Source of the DNA: an uncultured Devosia sp.
GTDB lineage: Bacteria > Pseudomonadota > Alphaproteobacteria > Rhizobiales > Devosiaceae
Direction of reading: 5' to 3'
Length of the DNA stretch: 11,815 nucleotides
Assembly: GCA_913775215.1 (NCBI GenBank)
Contig: CAJYKO010000156.1
Coordinates: 1 to 11,815, forward strand
Shown here piece after piece: positions 6,821-11,815 of the stretch (its first letter is position 1; the number at the start of each line of letters is the position of its first letter). Position numbers and translations under genes: made by a program. Below the pieces are notes generated by a model. That model had not been told where the DNA came from and ran no database searches. It worked only from the letters and a program-made list of their open reading frames with translations.

Positions 6821-7828
6821 ATGGCAGTTCGCGTCGCCATCAATGGTTTTGGTCGTATCGGCCGCAATGTTCTGCGCGCCATCATCGAGTCCGGCCGCAC
6901 CGATATCGAAGTTGTCGCTATCAACGATCTCGGCCCGGTCGAGACCAATGCGCATCTCCTGCGCTTCGACAGCGTCCACGGCCGCTTCCCGCACACCGTG
7001 ACCGTTTCGGGCGACACCATCGACGTTGGCCGCGGCCCGATCAAGGTGACCGCCGAGCGCGATCCCGCAAACCTGCCGCATGCCGCCATGAACGTCGATA
7101 TCGCGCTCGAATGCACCGGTATCTTCACCTCCAAGGAAAAGGCCTCGGCTCATCTCAAGGCCGGCGCCAAGAAGGTGATCATCTCGGCGCCCGGCGACGG
7201 CGCCGACAAGACCATCGTTTTCGGCATCAACCACGCCTCGCTCACCAAGGACGACGTGGTGATCTCGAATGCGTCGTGCACCACCAATTGCCTCGCGCCG
7301 CTCGCCTATGTGCTGCACAAGGAATTCGGCATCGAGAAGGGGATGATGACCACCATCCACTCCTATACCGGTGACCAGCCGACCCTCGACACGATGCACA
7401 AGGATCTCTATCGCGGCCGCGCGGCTGCTCTGAGCCAGATCCCGACATCGACCGGCGCTGCCAAGGCCATCGGCCTCGTGCTGCCCGAACTCAAGGGCAA
7501 GCTCGACGGCGTTTCGATCCGCGTGCCGACCCCGAACGTCTCCTGCGTCGACTTCAAGTTCATCGCCAAGCGCAATGTGACCTCGGAAGAGATCAATGCT
7601 GCGGTCAAGAAGTATGCCGATGGCGAGCTCAAGGGCGTCCTCGGCTATACCGAGCAGCCGAACGTCTCGATCGACTTCAACCACGATCCGCATTCCTCGA
7701 CCATGGCGCTCGACCAGACCAAGGTGATGGACGGCAATTTCGTGTCGGTTCTTTCCTGGTACGACAATGAATGGGGCTTTTCCAACCGCATGGCCGATAC
7801 GGCCGTCGCGCTTGGCAAGACGCTCTAA
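6821..7828 (+). CDS. gap: Type I glyceraldehyde-3-phosphate dehydrogenase
   Basis: 335 aa. It oxidises and phosphorylates glyceraldehyde 3-phosphate to 1,3-bisphosphoglycerate in glycolysis, or the reverse. The N-terminus carries the Rossmann motif INGFGRIGRN; INDL at 34-37, with Asp36, fits NAD preference. The active site reads SNASCTTNCLAP with catalytic Cys153, and His180 in TTIHSYTG. TGDQPTLDTMHKDLYRGRAA and the C-terminal WYDNEWGFSNRM are standard. AGGAG at 6807-6811 lies 9 bases before the ATG. The gap from tkt is nearly pure pyrimidine on this strand. A strong terminator follows at once, so the tkt-gap unit ends here; pgk, which in many relatives follows gap, is not next to it. Cofactor choice is inferred from one position only. 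Confidence 0.97.
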   Translation: MAVRVAINGFGRIGRNVLRAIIESGRTDIEVVAINDLGPVETNAHLLRFDSVHGRFPHTVTVSGDTIDVGRGPIKVTAERDPANLPHAAMNVDIALECTGIFTSKEKASAHLKAGAKKVIISAPGDGADKTIVFGINHASLTKDDVVISNASCTTNCLAPLAYVLHKEFGIEKGMMTTIHSYTGDQPTLDTMHKDLYRGRAAALSQIPTSTGAAKAIGLVLPELKGKLDGVSIRVPTPNVSCVDFKFIAKRNVTSEEINAAVKKYADGELKGVLGYTEQPNVSIDFNHDPHSSTMALDQTKVMDGNFVSVLSWYDNEWGFSNRMADTAVALGKTL

Positions 7829-7834
7829 ACAAAC

Positions 7835-7865
7835 AAAAAAAGCCCCGCTTCGGTGGGGCTTTTTT
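7835..7865. terminator. Terminator after gap, possibly bidirectional
   Basis: GCCCC-GC-TTCG-GT-GGGGC is a 7-pair stem (one G-U) with a UUCG tetraloop. It is flanked by seven A on the left and six T on the right, so it fits Rho-independent termination on the plus strand and could also act on the minus strand. It begins 6 bp after the gap stop and separates tkt-gap from the paralog cassette. Confidence 0.92.
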
Positions 7866-7933
7866 ATAGGCGGTCACATTCTCGTGCCATTCGGTCGGCT
7901 AATTTCGCTCCGTATTTCATGTGGAGCTTTTTA

Positions 7934-8482
7934 ATGCGCCTTTTCACCGCCCTTTGCCTTGCTTCCCTTTCACTTGCTGCACCGGCCCTTGCGGCCGAAG
8001 ACAAAGCGACCGGTCTCGCCGTCAATCTTTCCGATGACTTCGTCGTTGAGCCGACACCGGCCGACGCCAACTTTACCGCCAATTTCGGCATCAATTCCGC
8101 ATCCGGCGAAACGGCCAATTTTGAGGGCGAGGATTATCTCTGCCAGGTTGCCTATTCGCCGGCTCCCGAAAACGCCGCACTCAGCGTCGAGGAGATCAAT
8201 GCCATGGTGCGGACGCAGGAATGGGTCAATCTTGCCAAGGGCACTATGTCGGTGATGTTCGACTTCAAGCAAGATACGCCCTTTGAACTCGCCGGCTTCA
8301 ATGGTCACGAATTCATTGCCATGCCCAAGCAGCCCGGCGCCGAAAATGTTCGCCTCGTTCTCTCCATGCTCGAAACCCCCAAGGGCCGCACGGCGATTTC
8401 CTGCGTTGCGGGTGAAGAGGCGCTCGACCAGATGTTGCCGACCTTCCGTACCATTCGCGATGGCGTCACCCCGCCCGCTTGA
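7934..8482 (+). CDS. Secreted two-cysteine protein, paralog 1 of 3
   Basis: 182 aa from ATG 7934, with GGAG at 7922-7925. Upstream in-frame starts fall in the gap terminator and are rejected. Residues 1-20 are a clear signal peptide (MRLF, hydrophobic core, ALA before AED), so it is probably periplasmic. I do not recognise the family. Marks shared by all three copies are GLAVNL near the mature N-terminus, YLCQ (Cys70), an invariant Trp97, FEL-x-G-x-x-G-x-EFI around 117-128, ISCV (Cys157) and the terminal TIRDGVTPP. The two invariant cysteines suggest one disulphide. No catalytic motif or membrane segment is seen. A strand-rich domain ending in a helix (LPTFRTIRDGV) is loosely reminiscent of PsbP/Mog1-like folds, which is speculation. 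It is first in a three-gene row; the next start is 14 bp after its stop, so an operon is likely. Confidence 0.88.
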   Translation: MRLFTALCLASLSLAAPALAAEDKATGLAVNLSDDFVVEPTPADANFTANFGINSASGETANFEGEDYLCQVAYSPAPENAALSVEEINAMVRTQEWVNLAKGTMSVMFDFKQDTPFELAGFNGHEFIAMPKQPGAENVRLVLSMLETPKGRTAISCVAGEEALDQMLPTFRTIRDGVTPPA

Positions 8483-8496
8483 TCCGGAGGTTGTTC

Positions 8497-9045
8497 ATGC
8501 GTCTTTTGCCATTCGCCTGTGTCGTCGCGCTCCTGTCGTCGGGATCCGCTTTTGCCCTCGAGGATGATTTGACAGGGCTTGCCGTCAATCTTCCAAAGAC
8601 ATTCGTCGTCGAAAAAGCCCTGCCGCCGCTCGATTATCTCGTCAGCTTTGGCGTCAAGAATGCCTCCGGCAATCCTGTCGCGCTCAAGGGCGAGACTTAC
8701 CTTTGCCAGATAAGCTTCATGCCCGATCCGGCCAATACCGAATTTAGCCAGCAGCAGCTTAATACGGCCGTGTCCTCCGAGCAGTGGCGCGATCACATGA
8801 AGACCGTATTGTCTCAGGATGTCGATGTCGGCGAGATCACGCCCTTCGAATTGGGCGGCATTGGTGGACAGGAATTCATCGTGACCTCGCGGCTGAAACA
8901 GGATGCGGATGCACGGGCCGTGATGTCCTTCCTCGAAACGCCCAAGGGAAGAAGCTTGATCTCCTGCGTCACTGAGGCCGATACGCTCGACACCAATCTC
9001 GATATATTCCGCACCATCCGGGATGGCGTCACCCCGCCAACCTGA
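8497..9045 (+). CDS. Secreted two-cysteine protein, paralog 2 of 3 (divergent copy)
   Basis: 182 aa from ATG 8497, with GGAGG at 8486-8490, six bases before the start. A TTG at 8479 that overlaps the previous gene is less likely. The signal peptide ends SAFA before LED. It aligns with paralog 1 without a single gap; by hand count about 43% of positions are identical, with Cys70 and Cys157 at the same positions. It keeps GLAVNLP, FVVE, YLCQ, TPFEL, EFI, ETPKGR, ISCV and TIRDGVTPP. It has lost the PKQ-x-GAENVRLVLSM block of copies 1 and 3, which here reads RLKQDADARAVMSF. The divergence may mean a different ligand or partner with the same fold. It is the middle gene of the cassette; paralog 3 follows after 21 bp. 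Function unknown. Confidence 0.87.
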   Translation: MRLLPFACVVALLSSGSAFALEDDLTGLAVNLPKTFVVEKALPPLDYLVSFGVKNASGNPVALKGETYLCQISFMPDPANTEFSQQQLNTAVSSEQWRDHMKTVLSQDVDVGEITPFELGGIGGQEFIVTSRLKQDADARAVMSFLETPKGRSLISCVTEADTLDTNLDIFRTIRDGVTPPT

Positions 9046-9066
9046 GCGCTCTTATTGGAGTACGCC

Positions 9067-9606
9067 ATGCGTTTTCTGCCGATTGCCTGCCTTGCTATCC
9101 TCTCTGTCCCCGCTTTTGCAGCGGAGGATGCGAGCGGGCTTGCCGTGAACCTGCCTGATACATTCGTGGTTGCCGCGGAAACCTCGCCACCGCCCTATGA
9201 CGTGACGTTCGGCGTAAAGTCTGCTGCGGACGATCCGGCGCCGCTCGAGGGTGAAAAGTACCTTTGCCAGGTGAGTTTCCAGGACGTTCCCGCCAATGCC
9301 GGGCTTAGCGTCGAGGAGATCAACGCGCAGATCGGCTCGCCGGAATGGCTCGCCATGGCCAAGGAGGGGATGTCCTCGATCTTCGACTTCGTCGGGGACT
9401 CTGCGTTCGAACTCGATGGCTATAATGGCCATGAGTTCATCGGCAAGCCCAAGCAGAAGGGCGCCGAGAATGTCCGGCTTGTGCTCTCGATGGTCGAGAC
9501 CGCTAGGGGCCGCACGGCGATCTCCTGCGTCACCGATGCCGATCGGCTCGACGCCGTTCTACCAGTATTCCACACCATCCGCGATGGCGTCACGCCGCCC
9601 GTCTGA
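9067..9606 (+). CDS. Secreted two-cysteine protein, paralog 3 of 3
   Basis: 179 aa from ATG 9067, with GGAG at 9057-9060. The TTG at 9055 overlaps that ribosome binding site and is rejected. The signal peptide is MRFLPIACLAILSVPAFA, cleaved before AED. Invariant cysteines are Cys67 (YLCQ) and Cys154 (ISCV). From GLAVNLP to the end it aligns with paralog 1 without gaps at about 59% identity by hand count, including LSVEEINA, YNGHEFI, GAENVRLVLSM and GRTAISCV. It is therefore clearly closer to copy 1 than the adjacent copy 2 is. The last gene of the row, it is followed by a GC hairpin. Family not recognised; likely a periplasmic or secreted binding or structural protein. Confidence 0.88.
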   Translation: MRFLPIACLAILSVPAFAAEDASGLAVNLPDTFVVAAETSPPPYDVTFGVKSAADDPAPLEGEKYLCQVSFQDVPANAGLSVEEINAQIGSPEWLAMAKEGMSSIFDFVGDSAFELDGYNGHEFIGKPKQKGAENVRLVLSMVETARGRTAISCVTDADRLDAVLPVFHTIRDGVTPPV

Positions 9607-9614
9607 TTAAGCTG

Positions 9615-9640
9615 GCGGGGCACTGACCCCGCTTGCTTTC
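9615..9640 (+). terminator. Probable terminator of the paralog cassette
   Basis: GCGGGG (9615-9620), a six-base loop and CCCCGC (9627-9632) are followed by TTGCTTTC. The stem is strong but the U-tract is weak and interrupted. It lies 8 bp after the stop of paralog 3. It fits the end of the three-gene transcript, with some read-through into the DUF1089 gene possible. Confidence 0.5.
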
Positions 9641-9684
9641 CCCGCGCGCTTTTGCTCGAAATGCAGCACAGCCTGGGGGCAGAC

Positions 9685-10215
9685 GTGAATCTCAATCGAT
9701 CCTATCGCTGGCAGGGGCTTGACCTTGCCACTCTCGAACATTGCCATGTCGTCGCCAATGATCGCGACACGCGCATTCGTGGCGCCATTATTGGCCCCGA
9801 TTTCGGGCTGTTTTACCGCATCAAGCTCGACGAGAATGGCCATACGCGGACGCTCAAGATCGAGCGCGCCGACGGCAAGGCGCTCGAGCTGTTTTGCGAC
9901 GGGCAGGGCGGCTGGACCGACGATCGCGCCGAGCCGATTTCGAGCCTCAAGAACTGTGTCGATGTCGACATCTGGCCGACGCCCCTTACCAATTCCCTGC
10001 CCATCTGGCGCAGCGCGTGGACGGTGAATGCGCCACAGACGTTTTCGATGGTCTGGATCGACGCCACCACCATGACCATCAAGCGCGCCGAGCAGGTGTA
10101 TACCAAGCTCGATGAGGGGCGTTTCAGGTATCAGTCCGAAAATTTCGAGCGGGTGCTCGAGGTCGATGGGGACGGGGTGGTGGTGAATTATCCGGGGCTG
10201 TTCGAGCGGGTTTGA
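9685..10215 (+). CDS. DUF1089-type putative glycolipid-binding protein
   Basis: 176 aa if GTG 9685 is the start. That start has GGGGG at 9674-9678, six bases away, and gives MNLNRSYRWQGLDL, the typical family beginning. ATG 9661 (184 aa) is possible but has no ribosome binding site. The strand-rich protein carries marks I associate with the DUF1089 putative glycolipid-binding family: the opening YRWQGLDLATLEH, a central LFYRIKLDENGHTRTLKIE, GGWTDD, CVDVDIWPTPLTNSLPIWR, and the closing RYQSENFERVLEVDGDGVVVNYPGLFER. There is no signal peptide or membrane segment, so it is probably cytoplasmic. The biological role of the family is unproven. It lies 3' of the paralog cassette and converges on the MerR-ATPase gene, with stops 30 bp apart. 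Confidence 0.82.
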   Translation: MNLNRSYRWQGLDLATLEHCHVVANDRDTRIRGAIIGPDFGLFYRIKLDENGHTRTLKIERADGKALELFCDGQGGWTDDRAEPISSLKNCVDVDIWPTPLTNSLPIWRSAWTVNAPQTFSMVWIDATTMTIKRAEQVYTKLDEGRFRYQSENFERVLEVDGDGVVVNYPGLFERV

Positions 10216-10220
10216 TGCTG

Positions 10221-10302
10221 CCTCCCCCACCTAACCTCCCCCTGGTTAAAGCAGGTGAACCATCGGAAAATCCCGCCCCCTCCGAGGGGGTGGTTTGGCG
10301 GG
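10221..10302. repeat. C/G-rich intergenic repeat-like element overlapping the MerR-ATPase 3' end
   Basis: Two direct copies of CCTCCCCC (10221-10228, 10235-10242) are separated by ACCTAA. A CCCCC-TCCGA-GGGGG hairpin follows at 10276-10290, and GGCGGG (10297-10302) can pair with CCCGCC (10272-10277). Composition and phrasing resemble scattered non-coding repeats of alphaproteobacteria, from general memory. It covers the last 16 or so codons of the minus-strand gene. Only one copy is in the window, so repeat status is inference. Confidence 0.35.
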
Positions 10303-11274
10303 GGTAAACCCCATCCTCATCACCATCCCAGCCGTCCGCGCCCGTACCTCAGGTGTGCCCAGGCACGACACCAGACTCTCGTAACCCGGCGTCCCACTTA
10401 CCGGCATAACCTCGAATGGTGGGCTGTGATTGGCCGGGCAATAGACAATGGCGTGGCCGGGGCTGACGGCATCGAGATCGAGAACGGCGCTTGATCGGGT
10501 CATGACCACGAGCGGCCGGTCATTTGCCGCATACCGACGGAGCCAGGCGCCCAAAGCCAATTGTGTTGCTTCATCAAGGCCGTCTTCAATGAGATCGAGC
10601 ACAGTCGCCTTCGCGTTGTCGGCAATCGCCGCGACTACGGCGCGCAGATGGTCCGAACCCGTCGCGCCATCATCGAGAAGCCAAGCCAAGGTTGTCTCGG
10701 CATTTTCTGAAAGTTTCTCTGGCGCGCGCCGGTCCAACCCATGAAAGACGCCGCCCAAGGCCGCCGCCAGTGCTATGGCTAGCCGTGTCTTGCCGCTGCC
10801 GAGGGGACCGACGAGATAGGTGACCGGCGCCACCCGCCTGAGCTCAAAAGTTTCTTCGGCCCAGGGCCAGGGCAGAGTAAGCGACACAGCAGGACCATCG
10901 TCGACCAGTTGCGCGACATCCGGTACGCGACCCCGAAGCAAGTCCCGCCGCCAGAGCTTTACCTGCTCAAGCGCTTTGTGCGCTCCCGCCATCCGCTCTT
11001 CAAGCTGGCGCTGGTGTGCAGCAAGCGCGCCTTCAAGGCCTGCACTGGCGCCATCCAGCACGCTGCCGATCTGTGTCAGGCTAAGCCCCAGGCCGCGAAA
11101 GGCCACAACCTGCTTCAGTTGTACCATTTGATCCGGGCCATAGTGCCGCCAGCCTGCGGCGTCACGCACGGGTTTGATAAAGCCGCGCTCTTCGTAAAGC
11201 CGCAGCGCCTTGCTTGAAACACCGAGCAGCCGGGCGGCCTCGGATGGAGACAGAAATGCTTGCGATTGGGTCAT
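10246..11274 (-). CDS. MerR-family regulator fused to a P-loop (ABC-like) ATPase domain
   Basis: 342 aa from ATG 11274, with GAGGTG upstream. Residues 8-75 are a MerR winged helix: LSPSEAARLLGVSSKALRLY, the wing GWRHYGPDQM, and GLGLSLTQIGSVLDG. Residues 80-115 form the usual dimerisation helix. Ordinary MerR proteins then carry a small effector domain. Here a nucleotide-binding domain follows, with Walker A GPLGSGKT (156-163) and, at 223-237, ATVLDLIEDGLDEAT. That segment resembles an ABC/SMC Walker B plus D-loop (DE(P)..-GLDEAT), and RPLVVMTRSS follows where a switch strand would be. No ABC signature (LSGGQ) is obvious. I infer a DNA-binding regulator gated by ATP. Residues from about 327 (KPPPRRGRDF) lie in repeat-like DNA and look like an acquired tail. 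The promoter suggests autoregulation. The target genes are unknown; the neighbouring secreted-protein row is a candidate only by proximity. Confidence 0.85.
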   Translation of the reverse strand: MTQSQAFLSPSEAARLLGVSSKALRLYEERGFIKPVRDAAGWRHYGPDQMVQLKQVVAFRGLGLSLTQIGSVLDGASAGLEGALAAHQRQLEERMAGAHKALEQVKLWRRDLLRGRVPDVAQLVDDGPAVSLTLPWPWAEETFELRRVAPVTYLVGPLGSGKTRLAIALAAALGGVFHGLDRRAPEKLSENAETTLAWLLDDGATGSDHLRAVVAAIADNAKATVLDLIEDGLDEATQLALGAWLRRYAANDRPLVVMTRSSAVLDLDAVSPGHAIVYCPANHSPPFEVMPVSGTPGYESLVSCLGTPEVRARTAGMVMRMGFTPAKPPPRRGRDFPMVHLL

Positions 11275-11301
11275 GGAATCACCTCGTTGCTGACCCTTTG
11301 C

Positions 11302-11332
11302 TCTATCGAGGCGGCCCCAGGGGGCGGGTCAA
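11302..11332 (-). promoter_or_regulatory. MerR-type promoter/operator of the MerR-ATPase gene
   Basis: On the minus strand TTGACC (11332-11327) and GATAGA (11307-11302) are separated by 19 bases, not the usual 17. The spacer holds the dyad GCCCC-CT-GGGGC. An over-long spacer with an internal palindrome is the hallmark of promoters that MerR proteins untwist to activate. The -35 contains the TGA stop of the DUF2200 gene. The transcript would start about 20 bases before the ATG. Confidence 0.65.
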
Positions 11333-11694
11333 GAGGCTGATTGTTCGCCCCGCAAAATCTTTGCCATGGTTTTGCCTTTGGCCAATTCATCGACCAGCTT
11401 GTCGAGTTGCCGGATCGCCTTCATCGTCGGGTCTTCGATGTTTTCGACGCGAATGCCGCAGACGACGCCGGTGATCTGGTCGCGCGCCGGGTTCATCTTC
11501 GGCGCCTTGGCGAAGAAGTCCTCAAAATTGGTCTTATCGGCCAATTCGCGCTCAAAACTGTCCTGACTGTGACCTGTCAGCCAGCGGAAAATTTCGTCCA
11601 CTTCTTGCTTGGTGCGCCCCTTGCGCTCGGCCTTGGCAATATAGGCAGGATAGACGCTGGATACGCTGACGCCGAAAATGCGGTGGCTATCCAT
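11329..11694 (-). CDS. DUF2200 family protein
   Basis: 121 aa from ATG 11694, with AAGGAGAG just upstream; an extension to 11730 has no support. The N-terminus MDSHRIFGVSVSSVYPAYIAKAERKGRTKQEVDEIFRWLTG matches the DUF2200 pattern as I know it (H-R-I-F, S-V-Y-P-x-Y-I-x-K-A-E-x-K-G-R-T, W-L-T-G). The middle (FFAKAPKMNPARDQITGVVCGIRVENIEDPTMKAIRQLDKLVDEL) is also typical. It is small, soluble and helix-rich, with no signal peptide and no known catalytic residues; the family has no established function. A TTGACA at 11743-11738 may be its -35, but no good -10 was found. It lies 54 bp upstream of the MerR-ATPase gene on the same strand; the regulator's own promoter overlaps its stop. Confidence 0.88.
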   Translation of the reverse strand: MDSHRIFGVSVSSVYPAYIAKAERKGRTKQEVDEIFRWLTGHSQDSFERELADKTNFEDFFAKAPKMNPARDQITGVVCGIRVENIEDPTMKAIRQLDKLVDELAKGKTMAKILRGEQSAS

Positions 11695-11815
11695 GGTTTT
11701 CTCTCCTTCTGGGGATGGTCCTGGTCCCAAGGCGCGCTGTCAAGCAGCCGGAGGGGTTTCGACGATGGCCGGCGCTCCAGATCCCGCGCGCTACCCAAGT
11801 GGCCGTCGCAAAGAG

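Noticed and set aside
6755..7693. 312-codon open frame antisense to gap
   Set aside because: It lies within the GAPDH gene on the other strand and is explained by codon bias.
7853..7933. Longer N-terminus for paralog 1
   Set aside because: The extension begins inside the gap terminator and would bury the signal peptide; the ATG at 7934 has a good ribosome binding site.
8497..9126. Lipobox-like cysteine (FAC, IAC) at residue 8 of the paralog signal peptides
   Set aside because: It lies too close to the N-terminus, inside the hydrophobic core, and a normal signal peptidase I site (AxA) follows at about 18-20.

Overview
The window looks like chromosomal DNA of an alphaproteobacterium, most likely Hyphomicrobiales (order level), possibly a Devosia-like genus. 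The reasons are the high GC content, the DUF4164-zapA pair divergent from tkt-gap, a class I fructose-bisphosphate aldolase next to a ThiE-like gene, and a palindromic intergenic element of a type common in such genomes. Family assignments come from protein motifs read by eye. No search was run.

Left part (1-2693, all minus strand): fba (class I aldolase) is followed by a clear hairpin terminator, then by a ThiE/TenI-like gene. That gene overlaps by an ATGA junction with a secreted Sel1-repeat protein, which runs off the left edge. Centre (2694-4797): a plus-strand aldo/keto reductase diverges from fba across a region with an imperfect 22-bp palindrome. A 70-bp REP-like palindrome and the minus-strand pair DUF4164-zapA follow. 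A 248-bp divergent region with hairpins and a candidate promoter separates this pair from tkt. Then tkt-gap (4798-7828, plus) forms a two-gene carbon-metabolism unit closed by a strong terminator.

Right part (7829-11815): three tandem plus-strand genes encode small secreted paralogs of about 180 aa, each with its own Shine-Dalgarno sequence and separated by 14 and 21 bp. I recognise no known family. The first and third copies are closer to each other than to the middle one. A probable terminator and a DUF1089-type (putative glycolipid-binding) gene follow. Convergent to it lies a gene for an unusual protein with a MerR DNA-binding head and a P-loop ATPase body. Its promoter has the 19-bp spacer typical of MerR-controlled promoters and overlaps the stop codon of the upstream DUF2200 gene.

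How they fit together: aldolase, transketolase and GAPDH serve glycolysis/gluconeogenesis and the pentose phosphate pathway, while zapA-DUF4164 belongs to cell division. The best candidates for undescribed biology are the triplicated secreted protein cassette and the MerR-ATPase regulator. No stretch of more than 300 bases lacks a gene. I saw no tRNA, rRNA, CRISPR array or insertion sequence.
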